A stretch of 64,000 bases of DNA. It comes from an uncultured Alphaproteobacteria bacterium. GTDB lineage: Bacteria; Pseudomonadota; Alphaproteobacteria; HIMB59. The DNA lies in the NCBI GenBank assembly GCA_902530745.1, contig CACABO010000002.1:62001-126000 (forward strand), given 5' to 3'. Below, in pieces: positions 10,071 through 19,353 of this stretch. The notes beneath the pieces are model-generated. The model did not search any database, was not told where the DNA came from, and saw nothing but the letters and a program-made list of their open reading frames with translations. Numbering within the stretch: position 1 is the first letter of the stretch; every line of letters begins with the position of its first letter. The translations under genes were made by a program, and so were the position numbers.

Positions 10071-10165
10071 TATAATTGTCCTTTCATAAAACAATATATT
10101 GTTCGAGGTAGATACTATTAATAAATGAGTTTATTCATACCAAATTGACAGAAATTCACGTCAAA

Positions 10166-10192
10166 ATTAAAAAATGTTGCATTTTTGCAACA
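10166..10192 (-). terminator. Rho-independent terminator after the sulfotransferase gene
   Basis: On the minus strand TGTTGCA pairs with TGCAACA across a 4-base loop and is followed by TTTTTTAATTTT. It is directly downstream of the stop at 10199. Confidence 0.8.
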
Positions 10193-10198
10193 CACAAA

Positions 10199-11803
10199 TC
10201 ATATCTCATAACCAAAAAAATCAGCTGGAATATCAAAAAAATTCCTAGACTTCCAAAATTCTCTTTGAGAGTAAAAAGCTTCTCGAAACTCTTTTTTGAA
10301 GCTGGAAAAGTTATCCTTTTCCAGCGACTCAGTATGAATTTTGTTTTGAACTTGATTAATGCTTGCTGTTTTCGCAAAAAAACTCTCTCTCTTTTCTGGT
10401 TCGTATTTAGAGCTTATTTCACAAAAATCATAAAGCTTTTTTTGAGAATCGTCAAAATTCTTCACTAGCTCTTCATATTTTATAATCATGACATTATTAT
10501 CGAGCATACCCAATTTTTTCCAATACAGTAAACTTGCTTCAAAATTTGCCATTTGAATACCAAGATTAAAAAAAGAAGATGAAAAAGAAATATTCATCAC
10601 ATATCTTTGTTTATATAGTGAGACTGCCAAATCCCATGGATTTCTTAACACTAAAACAATTTTAGCCCCTGGTAAAAACTTTCTTATATGTCCTATAAAA
10701 GCATAGTTGTTTGGAAGCTTGTCTGCAATTTTTTTTTGATTTATTAGAAGATATTCTGTTCTTTTAATATACTGCTCACCAACCATTTCAAAACTATTTT
10801 CATCGTATTTTTTATCTACTAATAATCTATAAGCCAGATCATAAAACGACATTAATTCTCCGCCACCAAAAACTTCTGTGTTAGCCGTGATAATAGACTC
10901 TGTTAAAGTCGTCCCAGACCTAGGCATTCCCAATATGAAAATATTATCCTCTCCTTTATTATTATTTTTTGGAATAAAATTTTTAACCATTTCGTAATTA
11001 TCAATAATCCTTAAAACAGATTTTTGAAATTTTATCATAGTTAGTCTTTGTATTTCAGTTACTTCATCATTTGCTTTTATATAATATTTATCTGATTTAG
11101 GGGGGTCTGTTTTTTCATAATAAACAGCTAGAGAAAAATATAGTGGAACCTGTTCTTGATATCTCTCCATCTTTGATCCAAATGTTTTATTTTTAATTTT
11201 ATCTTTACATATATTAATCATTTCATCTGATGCTTCATTTCTATCAATTTGAATCAAGTGCAATAAAAGTTCCGCATCAAATTTTATAGACAAATATTTT
11301 TTAATGAACTCTATTGCCTTTGACTGCTCTTTAAGAGCTATAAAAATTTCAACTCTTATAAGAAGCGTAGACTTATATGTGGTATAATCATTAGAGTAAG
11401 ACTCATGTTGAGAAATGCATTTGTCTATCTGCTCCGCAGCTCCTTTAAAATCTCTCACCTTCATCAATGTTTCACAGTGATTTTGATAAGGTGCAGGATG
11501 CTCAGGGTTAATTTGTTTTGCTTTATCAATATAAAACAATGCTTTTTTAAATTCTTCTAGTTTTAAATAGTAACTTCCAAGATTGTTATTACCGTCGAAA
11601 TCATCATGTTTTATCTCTAATACTTTTTGAGTAGTTTCAATAGCAGATCGATAATTTTCTTGTAAAAAATAGATATGTGCTAGTAGTTTTAAAGGATATA
11701 TTTCATTAGGGTTAGCTTTGACAAATTTTTCACACTCTATTAATGCTTTTTCTAACTGACCTTCAGAAATATATTGCTGAAGTAATTTTACTACTTTATT
11801 CAT
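10199..11803 (-). CDS. TPR-repeat sulfotransferase
   Basis: A 534-residue protein with two parts. Residues 1 to about 240 are tetratricopeptide repeats (for example HDDFDGNNNLGSYYLKLEEF and INPEHPAPYQNHCE). The rest is a PAPS-dependent sulfotransferase: the 5'-phosphosulfate loop GMPRSGTTL is near residue 292, and the second cofactor block KIVLVLRNPWDLAVSLY follows. It would move sulfate from PAPS to an unknown acceptor, perhaps a surface glycan or protein. No signal peptide is visible. It is divergent from the gene at 11840, whose C-terminal half resembles a worn sulfotransferase. Confidence 0.88.
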   Translation of the reverse strand: MNKVVKLLQQYISEGQLEKALIECEKFVKANPNEIYPLKLLAHIYFLQENYRSAIETTQKVLEIKHDDFDGNNNLGSYYLKLEEFKKALFYIDKAKQINPEHPAPYQNHCETLMKVRDFKGAAEQIDKCISQHESYSNDYTTYKSTLLIRVEIFIALKEQSKAIEFIKKYLSIKFDAELLLHLIQIDRNEASDEMINICKDKIKNKTFGSKMERYQEQVPLYFSLAVYYEKTDPPKSDKYYIKANDEVTEIQRLTMIKFQKSVLRIIDNYEMVKNFIPKNNNKGEDNIFILGMPRSGTTLTESIITANTEVFGGGELMSFYDLAYRLLVDKKYDENSFEMVGEQYIKRTEYLLINQKKIADKLPNNYAFIGHIRKFLPGAKIVLVLRNPWDLAVSLYKQRYVMNISFSSSFFNLGIQMANFEASLLYWKKLGMLDNNVMIIKYEELVKNFDDSQKKLYDFCEISSKYEPEKRESFFAKTASINQVQNKIHTESLEKDNFSSFKKEFREAFYSQREFWKSRNFFDIPADFFGYEI

Positions 11804-11839
11804 AATGTATGTATTTTATTAGCTTAAATTAACTTAAAT

Positions 11840-12802
11840 ATGAAAATTATACAAAATATAAAGTTTCAATACAAAATTAAGCTTATTGAGGACTTACTGC
11901 AAAATTCAAAATATTCCGAAGTTAATTTAACTCTCTCATCAATAACAAAGAAAAATCCAACTGATAGCTACAACTTATTGAAAAATTTCATCCAGAAAAT
12001 TTTGAATATTACAAGTGAAGAGAAAATATTGAATGATAACTTGGTTTTTATTAATTCTTTTGAGCAGAGTGACACTGAAATAATTACAAAATTCATAGAC
12101 TTTTATTTAAATAAAGTAAATTTTTCTAATTATGAAATATCAGATTACAATAAGGAATTAGTTTTTACGATTAATAAAATAAAAAATGAAAAAAATATAA
12201 CAGCAGATGACCTATTCCAGAACACACTTTTTTATCAAGCAATACTTACATACTTAAAAAGTGAAACAGTTCAATTCTTAAACAATCAACATGCTTTTTT
12301 TTCAACACCCACAGATTTAAATTTTACAAATACAAGAATTACAAGATGTTATTTTCTCTTAATTGATCATCCATATACATCTTACAAAACTTACAAAAAC
12401 AAATTTAAATCAAAAGATTTAGCCATGAATGCTTTTTTGAATTCAGACAATAAACCATTAGAGTACAATTTAGAAAATTCAATGCTTACAGTTACTAGAA
12501 AAAATTGGGCAGTTTACAATAATAGTTGGTCTGATCCAAATGTAGCGAATACATTAAGAGGAGTAATTTTAAAAAAAACAGATTATTTTGATGATCCTGA
12601 TGAGTTTTTTGCGAGTGTCGTTCTTCATTTAAGACAATCAGGTTATGATATACCTTTAAATTACTCTCTTATATCTGAGTATTTATCATCAGATGTCCCT
12701 CATAGAGGCGATATAGATATTAAAATTTCAAATAATGAAAAAAAAATTTTAAGAAGAGAAGTAGAGAGCTTTTCTGATCAATTCGGATACGATCTTAGTT
12801 AG
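11840..12802 (+). CDS. Uncharacterised protein, sulfotransferase-like C-terminus
   Basis: A 320-residue protein. The first ~150 residues are helical and resemble no family I can name. From about residue 165, ITRCYFLLIDHPYTSY, then RKNWAVYNNSWSD and YFDDPDEFFASVVLHLRQSG, follow the pattern of the C-terminal half of sulfotransferases (the W-x-SW and DP-x-x-xF segments before the last helices). No PAPS-binding P-loop is seen, so it may be a degenerate or non-catalytic relative of the divergent neighbour. It starts at ATG 11840 and ends 5 bases before yggS. The relationship is inferred from pattern alone. Confidence 0.6.
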   Translation: MKIIQNIKFQYKIKLIEDLLQNSKYSEVNLTLSSITKKNPTDSYNLLKNFIQKILNITSEEKILNDNLVFINSFEQSDTEIITKFIDFYLNKVNFSNYEISDYNKELVFTINKIKNEKNITADDLFQNTLFYQAILTYLKSETVQFLNNQHAFFSTPTDLNFTNTRITRCYFLLIDHPYTSYKTYKNKFKSKDLAMNAFLNSDNKPLEYNLENSMLTVTRKNWAVYNNSWSDPNVANTLRGVILKKTDYFDDPDEFFASVVLHLRQSGYDIPLNYSLISEYLSSDVPHRGDIDIKISNNEKKILRREVESFSDQFGYDLS

Positions 12803-12807
12803 TTATA

Positions 12808-13434
12808 TTGTCTATTAATTATAAAATTTTGGATAAAATTAATGACGACATAGTCGGTAAAAATATAAAATTACTAATAGTCACAAAAAACAGATCTCAA
12901 GAGGACCTTATAAGGTTAATAAAAATGGGCTATAGTGATTTTGCAGAAAATAGAGTTCAAGAAGCACAAAAAAAATTCATAGATATTTTATCTAACAAAG
13001 ATGTAAGATTAAATTTAATTGGCCCCCTACAATCTAACAAAGTCAAACAAGCATTAAATCTATTTGATACAATTCAGTCAGTTGATCGTGAAAAAATTGT
13101 TAATGAGATTACCAAGTATATAGACTCTAACTCAAAAACGAAAAATTTTTATATTCAGATAAACATAGGAGAAGAATCTCAAAAAAGTGGAATTCATCCT
13201 AATAATTTCAATGAATTTTACCATTATTGCATAAACAAAAAATTAAATATTTCTGGTATAATGTGTATTCCACCACAAGATAAAGATCCAAGACCTTTTT
13301 TTGAAAAAATGCATGCATTGAAAAACAATACTAATAAAAATTTAATTCTAAGTATGGGAATGAGCTCAGATTATGAAATTGCTTTAGACTGCAAAACAGA
13401 TGAAATACGAATAGGTTCGCTGATTTTTTCATGA
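12808..13434 (+). CDS. yggS: YggS/PLPBP family pyridoxal-phosphate homeostasis protein
   Basis: A 208-residue PLP-binding barrel protein of the YggS/PROSC family, which buffers PLP and affects amino-acid pools. The PLP lysine lies in LIVTKNRS (about residue 27), followed by FAENRVQE, LIGPLQSNK, SVDREK and MGMSSDYEIAL, all signature blocks; the end RIGSLIFS corresponds to the usual RIGTxIFG. The start is TTG 12808, since no ATG precedes the first conserved block. Its stop overlaps the next start by 4 bases (ATGA). Confidence 0.93.
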   Translation: MSINYKILDKINDDIVGKNIKLLIVTKNRSQEDLIRLIKMGYSDFAENRVQEAQKKFIDILSNKDVRLNLIGPLQSNKVKQALNLFDTIQSVDREKIVNEITKYIDSNSKTKNFYIQINIGEESQKSGIHPNNFNEFYHYCINKKLNISGIMCIPPQDKDPRPFFEKMHALKNNTNKNLILSMGMSSDYEIALDCKTDEIRIGSLIFS

Positions 13435-13910
13435 AAGTCCTGTATTTATTTTTTTTTCTTATGATTTTTAAAAATATTAGTGCAATTGAGATATTTTGTA
13501 AATTTGAAGAGGTTTACCAAAACGGAGAAATCCAACAAGGATTTTTTTTAGTTAAAGATAATAAATTTAGATATGAGTATAATTCTAAAGATCTTTATAC
13601 AATTATTCATAACCAAAACATTTTTCTTTTGATAGAAAATATTGATACAACAAAATATTTTAAAATAGATAAAGATACTGAAGTTTTAGAGTCTATGTTA
13701 ACAATCATTAATGATTATCCAGATTTCAAAAAAAATTATTATCTAAAAAATGCCTCATTAAGAGTCGAGCTTAATAAAGAGGATTTTATAAAAAGAATAG
13801 TATTATTATCTGATAAAGTTAACTTAAGTGTTTATATCAATGATTGTGAATTTTCCTCCATAGAAAATATATATTTTTCTTACAGTCCATTTTTCAAATA
13901 TAAATATTAA
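13431..13910 (+). CDS. LolA-like periplasmic protein
   Basis: A 159-residue protein with a signal peptide (MKVLYLFFFLMIFKNISA then IEIF). The mature part (QGFFLVKDNKFRYEYNSKDLYTII, cited by its blocks GFFLVKDNKFRYEY and YTIIHNQNIFLLIEN) follows the beta-strand pattern of LolA, where a similar block precedes a hydrophobic lipoprotein-binding cavity. ftsK is next door, as is usual for lolA in alphaproteobacteria, which supports the call. LolA carries lipoproteins from the inner to the outer membrane. It lies between yggS and a winged-helix gene with no gaps, so these three are probably co-transcribed. Confidence 0.6.
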   Translation: MKVLYLFFFLMIFKNISAIEIFCKFEEVYQNGEIQQGFFLVKDNKFRYEYNSKDLYTIIHNQNIFLLIENIDTTKYFKIDKDTEVLESMLTIINDYPDFKKNYYLKNASLRVELNKEDFIKRIVLLSDKVNLSVYINDCEFSSIENIYFSYSPFFKYKY

Positions 13911-14441
13911 ATGATCAATATCAAATGCGATGATGATTTTCTAAAAAAAAATTTTATAGATCTATTTGAACAAAGAGACTTTTTCTTAAGCTTACATTTC
14001 AATGATCAATATTTTTTTACAATTTTTATTGTAAAATCAGAAAATTATTTAGAATTTTCTATAAATGATGAGAAAATTAAGTTTAATTTACCAAAAAGTT
14101 TCAATGAAATATTTGAAAATGTTTTCAACAAAATCTCAAATATTCCAATCGTTATAAAAGATAATCACTACTATCCATTTAAACAATTAATTAAAAAAAA
14201 GCATAGCAGTGCTTTTCTCACTGATATTCAAAATACTATAATGTGTAATTTGTTATTAAATTCTGAAAAGGGAATAAAGAAAATTGATCTAATTAGAACT
14301 ATATGGCCAAATGATAAAGATATTTTTTTAAATAAATTAGATACCCATCTAACAAATTTAAAAAAAAGTCTATTTAATGATATAGGGTATGACTTAAATT
14401 TTTCTTCAAAGTCAGGGATTATTAAATTAGCTATTAATTAA
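13911..14441 (+). CDS. Winged-helix protein, OmpR-type DNA-binding C-terminus
   Basis: A 176-residue protein. Residues about 100-176 read as an OmpR/PhoB-type winged helix: LTDIQNTIMCNLLLN, then KIDLIRTIWP, then LDTHLTNLKKSL and a final hairpin. The first ~95 residues are too worn to call a receiver domain; no phosphorylatable aspartate pocket is evident. Related proteins occur beside yggS in other alphaproteobacteria. The gene starts directly after the LolA-like stop and its end overlaps the convergent ftsK by 15 bases. Target genes are unknown. Confidence 0.65.
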   Translation: MINIKCDDDFLKKNFIDLFEQRDFFLSLHFNDQYFFTIFIVKSENYLEFSINDEKIKFNLPKSFNEIFENVFNKISNIPIVIKDNHYYPFKQLIKKKHSSAFLTDIQNTIMCNLLLNSEKGIKKIDLIRTIWPNDKDIFLNKLDTHLTNLKKSLFNDIGYDLNFSSKSGIIKLAIN

Positions 14442-16505
14442 AACCTCTCTTTTGCCTGTGTGGTTTGGTTCTGAAACGACTCCTCTTTTTTCAAGTGTTT
14501 CCATTATTCTTGCTGCCTTATTATATCCAATTTGAAAATTACGTTGTAAGAAACTAGTTGAGGCCTTATTTGTTGATTTTATAAGGTCTATAGCTTTCGA
14601 CACCAGTGCTTCATCTTCTTCAGTTAAAGAGTCAAAGTTTTCATCGTTATTTTTTATTATTTCATCTAATTCATCAAGATAATTGACAACTCTGTTCTTT
14701 TTTATTTCTTTAATTAATTTATTCACTTCATTATCTGAAATAAATGCTGATTGGTAGCGGATGATATTCCCACCATTCTTAGACATTAACATATCTCCAT
14801 TGCCTAATAGTTGTTCTGCGCCAATTTCGCCCAATACAGTTCTGCTGTCATATTTGCTGGCTACTTGGAAACTAATTCTTGATGGAAAATTTGCTTTTAT
14901 ACTTCCAGTTATGATATCCACACTAGGGCGTTGTGTAGCCATCACTAAATGTATACCACACGCTCTTGCCATTTGTGCCAATCTTTGAACATAATGTTCA
15001 ACTTCTTTTCCAGCAGTCATCATTAAATCTGCCATTTCATCAATAAAAACAACTATGAATGGAAGCTTTTCAATTGATTTTTGATTATAGCCTTCAAGAC
15101 TTCTAGTATTTTCTTCGTTCATGAGAGCATACCTTCTCTCCATTTCTTTGCACACCCACTTTAAAGTAATTATTGCTTTTTTTGGTTCTGTGACTACTGG
15201 AGTTAATAAATGTGCGATATCATTATAGACACTTAGTTCGAGCATTTTAGGGTCTATTAGTATTAGTCTTAATTCTTCAGGAGAAAATTTGTAGAGAATA
15301 CTTGCAAGTAAAGTGTTTATAAATACAGATTTACCAGAGCCAGTTGTACCTGCAACTAAAAGATGGGGAGTTTTGCTCAAATCAATTACTTCTATATTTC
15401 CAGATATATCTTTCCCTATACAAAGAGGTATTTTGTGTGATGTATTTTTAAAATTTTCATTACTCAACAATTCTTTTATATTTATAGTCTCACGTTTTTC
15501 ATTAGGAACTTCCACCCCTAAATATTGAGTACCATAAATTTGCGCTATTCTAACAGCTCCCACACCCATACTTCTAGATATATCGTCAGCAAGATTAATA
15601 ATAGTATTAATTTTGATACCTGCTGCTGGCAAAATTTCAAATAACGTCACTACAGGCCCTAGCTTTACATTTATAACTTGAATACTAATATTAAAATCTT
15701 CAAATACTTTTTCTAACAAATCAGAATTTGCTTTAATAATATCATTATCATTTTTATCTTTAACCAATTCGTTACTGGCATCAAGGATTTCAAGTGAGGG
15801 AGAAAGATAATTATTTTCTGAATTTGTGTCATTTTCATATGCTATATCACTTAAGTCATTTTTTTCACGACTGTGTGTTTCTTCAATCACGTTATTAATT
15901 ATAGGATCTTTTTTGATTTGAGTATTAGCCAATTTCATATCATTACTTCTTTTAAGCAAGTTCGAAAATTTAATTTTTGGTACTTTAAATAGATATAAAA
16001 TGTTTTGGGAAAATAAAAATATTAATATCCCTGTCAAAGATAATAAATAACTCAAGTAATTAAAGTTATGAAAACTATGTAAGTCATTCGCAAAGTTCCC
16101 CCATGTTTTTATTGAGTAAATAAATTCTATTTGTAGATCTAAGTGGATAAATGTTTGTGGAATAAGTATTAAACTAAAAAAAAACAATAATAATCTTATA
16201 AAGATATATTTAGGTGGTTTGTTGATATAAATTAAAATTGAATAAATAAAAAAAAATAACACTACTAAGTAACCCAATATTCCGAAAGTGTAAAAAATAA
16301 AACTTGCTAGATATGACCCTGCATCGCCTAGTAAGTTTGTTGACACATTACTAGTGCTTGTTAAGAAGGAGTTATCGTTTATGTCAAATGATAACAACGC
16401 GATCGCTATAGATATAGAAACCAAAAATAACAACATGGCGTAAATTAACCTGTATGCCGATAAGAGCTTTTCTTTTAAAATTTCAGGAATATAGTTGCTA
16501 TTCAT
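14427..16505 (-). CDS. ftsK: FtsK DNA translocase
   Basis: A 692-residue cell-division DNA pump. Start chosen at ATG 16505 (MNSNYIPEILKEKL); the longer frame to 16646 runs over the divergent ubiH-like gene. Four membrane segments occupy the first ~165 residues. A short linker follows, then the motor: Walker A GTTGSGKSV near residue 388, Walker B IVVFIDEMADLMM, and MATQRPSVD. The last ~60 residues are the gamma winged helix that reads KOPS (YNKAARIMETLEKRG). The compact linker fits a streamlined genome. A single TATAAA-like box near 16510-16517 could serve both this gene and the divergent one. Confidence 0.95.
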   Translation of the reverse strand: MNSNYIPEILKEKLLSAYRLIYAMLLFLVSISIAIALLSFDINDNSFLTSTSNVSTNLLGDAGSYLASFIFYTFGILGYLVVLFFFIYSILIYINKPPKYIFIRLLLFFFSLILIPQTFIHLDLQIEFIYSIKTWGNFANDLHSFHNFNYLSYLLSLTGILIFLFSQNILYLFKVPKIKFSNLLKRSNDMKLANTQIKKDPIINNVIEETHSREKNDLSDIAYENDTNSENNYLSPSLEILDASNELVKDKNDNDIIKANSDLLEKVFEDFNISIQVINVKLGPVVTLFEILPAAGIKINTIINLADDISRSMGVGAVRIAQIYGTQYLGVEVPNEKRETINIKELLSNENFKNTSHKIPLCIGKDISGNIEVIDLSKTPHLLVAGTTGSGKSVFINTLLASILYKFSPEELRLILIDPKMLELSVYNDIAHLLTPVVTEPKKAIITLKWVCKEMERRYALMNEENTRSLEGYNQKSIEKLPFIVVFIDEMADLMMTAGKEVEHYVQRLAQMARACGIHLVMATQRPSVDIITGSIKANFPSRISFQVASKYDSRTVLGEIGAEQLLGNGDMLMSKNGGNIIRYQSAFISDNEVNKLIKEIKKNRVVNYLDELDEIIKNNDENFDSLTEEDEALVSKAIDLIKSTNKASTSFLQRNFQIGYNKAARIMETLEKRGVVSEPNHTGKREVLINS

Positions 16506-16530
16506 AGTTTTTATAAATATATGCGTCTTA

Positions 16531-17652
16531 ATGAAAAATAAAATATTTAAATATGATTTTTTAGTAGTTGGTGGAGGACTTATTGGAGCGCTTACGGCGC
16601 TGAATTTATACAAAAAAAAATTAAAAGTACTAGTCATAGACAACAAAACAAATATTCCATTTGATCAAAGGACTCTGGCAGTAAATGCAAATTCTAAAGA
16701 TTTTCTAGTACAATTGGGTGTTTGGAAAAATATTAAATCTAAGCCACAATTAATAAATAAAATAGTCATAAAAGACTTTGTCAACTCATCGCCTCTAATT
16801 TTTAATAGTAAAAAAGAAGCAATGGGAAACGTAATATACAACACAGAGCTACTTAAAATTGCTAGAAAAGAATTAATAAAATTAAATATTTTAAAAACCC
16901 CTGTTAACAAAAGTTTGGAGATACTTGTTCCAAATAAGTTATTAAGTATTGACAAGAAAAACTACATTTTTAAAAAAATAATTATTTGTGTTGGGAAAAG
17001 TATTGTGTCCGACTCAAAACAAAAAAGTATTATTTTCGATAATGGGGTTTATTCATATGTTGGATTTTTTAAGCATAAAAGGAATCACAATAGTGTTGCC
17101 TATGAATTTTTTAATAAAGAGGGACCATTAGCAGTGTTACCCTGTCCATCTTTAAATAACAAAAAATCTACATTTATATACTCAACAAATGAACAAACTT
17201 CATACTCTAAAATACAATCAATTATAAAGAAAAGCTTTTCAGCCACTCACGGAAATATTATTTTTGATAAGAAAATTAATAAATTTCCAGTAATCCCACA
17301 TATCGCAAAATATAATAAAAATTTCATTTACATTGGAGATAGCCTTAAGTCCATTCATCCAGTTGCTGGTCAAGGCTGGAATTTAGGCGTTAAAGACATT
17401 CAAACGTTATCTAATCTAATTGATCAATTTCCTATAGAAAGTAAAATGTTTAATTCTATTTATTACTCAAGAAGAGCTATTGATAGCTCTATATATTTTG
17501 CTTTTACCTCTTTGGTAAATTTCCTTTATGAAAATCATTCATCATTCAACAAAAGATTAATTAAAGTGGGTTATAAGGGCTTACAGAATTTTAGTCTAGT
17601 TAGAGATTTATTTATTAAGCAAGCAATGGGTAGACTTAATTTAATTGACTAG
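16531..17652 (+). CDS. UbiH/Coq6-family FAD monooxygenase (ubiquinone biosynthesis)
   Basis: A 373-residue flavoprotein hydroxylase. The dinucleotide-binding GGGLIGALTALNL is at the N-terminus, DQRTLAVN is the family's second block, and IYIGDSLKSIHPVAGQGWNLGVKD is the FAD-ribityl GD motif with the Ubi-hydroxylase signature HPVAGQG. It would hydroxylate the ubiquinone ring; whether position 5, 6 or 7 cannot be told from sequence. Start chosen at ATG 16531, which leaves 25 bases to the ftsK start. The 3' end overlaps the convergent LON-domain gene by 17 bases. Confidence 0.9.
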   Translation: MKNKIFKYDFLVVGGGLIGALTALNLYKKKLKVLVIDNKTNIPFDQRTLAVNANSKDFLVQLGVWKNIKSKPQLINKIVIKDFVNSSPLIFNSKKEAMGNVIYNTELLKIARKELIKLNILKTPVNKSLEILVPNKLLSIDKKNYIFKKIIICVGKSIVSDSKQKSIIFDNGVYSYVGFFKHKRNHNSVAYEFFNKEGPLAVLPCPSLNNKKSTFIYSTNEQTSYSKIQSIIKKSFSATHGNIIFDKKINKFPVIPHIAKYNKNFIYIGDSLKSIHPVAGQGWNLGVKDIQTLSNLIDQFPIESKMFNSIYYSRRAIDSSIYFAFTSLVNFLYENHSSFNKRLIKVGYKGLQNFSLVRDLFIKQAMGRLNLID

Positions 17653-18298
17653 GCTCTTTACTACTCACAACTTGGAATGTATTTAAATCAAGAATAGAGT
17701 TAATAGTATTTATCCTCGATGATATATTGGGTGACTCCAATATAGCCTGCTTATCTATTTTGTTAAATGGTGCCAACATAGCTAAGGTTGATAATAGTTG
17801 TAAATTAGATGTCTCGGAGAGAACATCTTTATCAATATCTAATTTCTTCATCTTAAAAAAATTTGTATATTTTTGTATTAAACTAGAGCGATCAAAATTT
17901 GGCTCAATATCATTTAGGTCTTCAAGATAATCATTACAATCTATCGTAGCTTGATAGTAACCTCGAGTATTTAAGTTTCTCTCGTGTAGAACAAAACGGC
18001 AAATACCTTCTAAGTTAAGCACAAGCCTATAATCTGGAGTTTCAATATATGACGTAATTTTTCCTATACAGCCCATTTGAAATAACTCATTATTATTGTT
18101 CTTTGGCTGAATAATCCCAATCATTCTGTGAGTCTTTAAGCTATCTAAAGTCATTTTAATATATCTCTCTTCAAAGATATTTAGTGGCAACTTTCCAAAT
18201 GGAAGTAGTAGGACATTATCAAGTGGAAAGATAGGGATAGAACTTGGAATATCCTTAGAGCTTACATCAAAAAGTTTTTTAATATTATCTTCCATCAT
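17636..18298 (-). CDS. LON substrate-binding-domain protein
   Basis: A 220-residue protein matching the N-terminal (substrate-binding) domain of Lon protease without ATPase or protease parts: IPIFPLDNVLLLPFGKLPLNIFEERY near residue 22 (block PLDNVLLLPFGKLPL), IGIIQPK and GCIGKITSY. Such stand-alone proteins sit next to a thioredoxin gene in alphaproteobacteria, as here, where the start overlaps the upstream gene by 4 bases. A role in protein quality control is inferred from domain and neighbour, not shown. Confidence 0.88.
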   Translation of the reverse strand: MMEDNIKKLFDVSSKDIPSSIPIFPLDNVLLLPFGKLPLNIFEERYIKMTLDSLKTHRMIGIIQPKNNNNELFQMGCIGKITSYIETPDYRLVLNLEGICRFVLHERNLNTRGYYQATIDCNDYLEDLNDIEPNFDRSSLIQKYTNFFKMKKLDIDKDVLSETSNLQLLSTLAMLAPFNKIDKQAILESPNISSRINTINSILDLNTFQVVSSKEPSQLN

Positions 18299-19164
18299 TT
18301 AAACATTATGCTAGATAATTTCTTTCGAGCTTCAATAACATTTGGATCATTAAAGCCTAATAAATCAAAGTATTCTAGAAGTTTTTTTTTGGCAGCACCC
18401 TCATTCCATTTTGAGTCTTGTGCAAATAAATTTAGAAGCTCGTCAAAACCTTTTTTAGTTTCACTTGAAGATAAATAACATTCAGCTAACTTAAATCTTA
18501 AGTCTTTATCATTTGGTTTCATTTTTAATTCTTCAGCCAATTTTTCGTAAGAAATTCCAGTATTTTTTATATTAGAATTATTGAGAAGTTTTTTGATCTT
18601 TAATATTTCATCGCTTTCTAATATTTTTTCGTCTAGGGACTCGAACATTTCATTAGCATCCTCTAAACGTTTTAGCTGTATTAAACATCTTAGTAAACCA
18701 GCAATTATTTTTTGATTACCAGGATCCATACCTGCAAGTTTTTCATAAAAAGTCAAAGACTCTTCAAACTTTTCATCTTTAAATAACTGATCTGCTTCAT
18801 CTATCAGTTTAGGAATTTCATTACCTGGAGTTGCATCGATCATTTTATTGACCATTACTTCAACTTTACTCTCTGGCTGTGCACCTTGAAAAGCATCTAT
18901 AGGTTTTCCATCAACAAAACCATAAACAGTGGGTATTGATTGAATATTCAATTGTGCGGCAATACCTTGGTTTTCATCAACATTAATTTTGGCCAAAATT
19001 ACCTTACCGTTTTTTTGATTAACTACTTTTTCTAAAGTAGGAGTCAACTGCTTACAGGGACCACACCATGGTGCCCAAAAATCAACAATAACAGGGATAG
19101 TTTTAGACTTTTCGATAACTTCATTTACAAATTGATCTTCGTTAATATCAACTACATTACTCAT
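18295..19164 (-). CDS. cnoX: CnoX/YbbN-like thioredoxin with TPR region
   Basis: A 289-residue protein: thioredoxin domain (residues about 1-108) with an intact WCGPC active site (C34/C37) and a cis-proline in QSIPTVYGF, then TPR-like repeats (FEESLTFYEKLAGMDPGN; KDLRFKLAECYLSS). This is the architecture of CnoX/YbbN, a chaperone-linked thioredoxin that protects proteins from over-oxidation and hands them to GroEL or DnaK. Unlike E. coli YbbN it keeps both active-site cysteines, so it may be redox-active. It is co-transcribed with the LON-domain gene. Confidence 0.92.
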   Translation of the reverse strand: MSNVVDINEDQFVNEVIEKSKTIPVIVDFWAPWCGPCKQLTPTLEKVVNQKNGKVILAKINVDENQGIAAQLNIQSIPTVYGFVDGKPIDAFQGAQPESKVEVMVNKMIDATPGNEIPKLIDEADQLFKDEKFEESLTFYEKLAGMDPGNQKIIAGLLRCLIQLKRLEDANEMFESLDEKILESDEILKIKKLLNNSNIKNTGISYEKLAEELKMKPNDKDLRFKLAECYLSSSETKKGFDELLNLFAQDSKWNEGAAKKKLLEYFDLLGFNDPNVIEARKKLSSIMFK

Positions 19165-19220
19165 ATATTAGAAATGGTATCAAATGAGTTATTTACAACA
19201 ATAATAATTTTCCTTTTACC

Positions 19221-19249
19221 TTGATAGCCCTAAAAAGGAGGTTTATAAA
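19221..19249 (+). promoter_or_regulatory. Sigma-70 promoter of tRNA-Gly
   Basis: TTGATA at 19221-19226, 17-base spacer, TATAAA at 19244-19249. Predicted start near 19256, about 20 bases before the tRNA. Confidence 0.75.
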
Positions 19250-19275
19250 ATACTACGTTTAATATTTTTAAATAC

Positions 19276-19350
19276 GCGGGCGTAGCTCAGGGGTAGAGCG
19301 CAACCTTGCCAAGGTTGAAGTCGAGGGTTCGAATCCCTTCGCCCGCTCCA
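19276..19350 (+). tRNA. tRNA-Gly (anticodon GCC)
   Basis: A 75-base cloverleaf: acceptor GCGGGCG pairs with CGCCCGC, D arm GCTC/GAGC, anticodon stem CAACC/GGTTG with loop TTGCCAA (anticodon GCC at 19308-19310), T arm GAGGG/CCCTT with loop TTCGAAT, discriminator T and an encoded CCA at 19348-19350. Confidence 0.98.
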
Positions 19351-19353
19351 ACT

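Noticed and set aside
10145..10468. Open frames of 107 and 73 codons on either strand at the sulfotransferase 3' end
   Set aside because: They overlap a recognisable gene and its terminator, and have no recognisable protein features.
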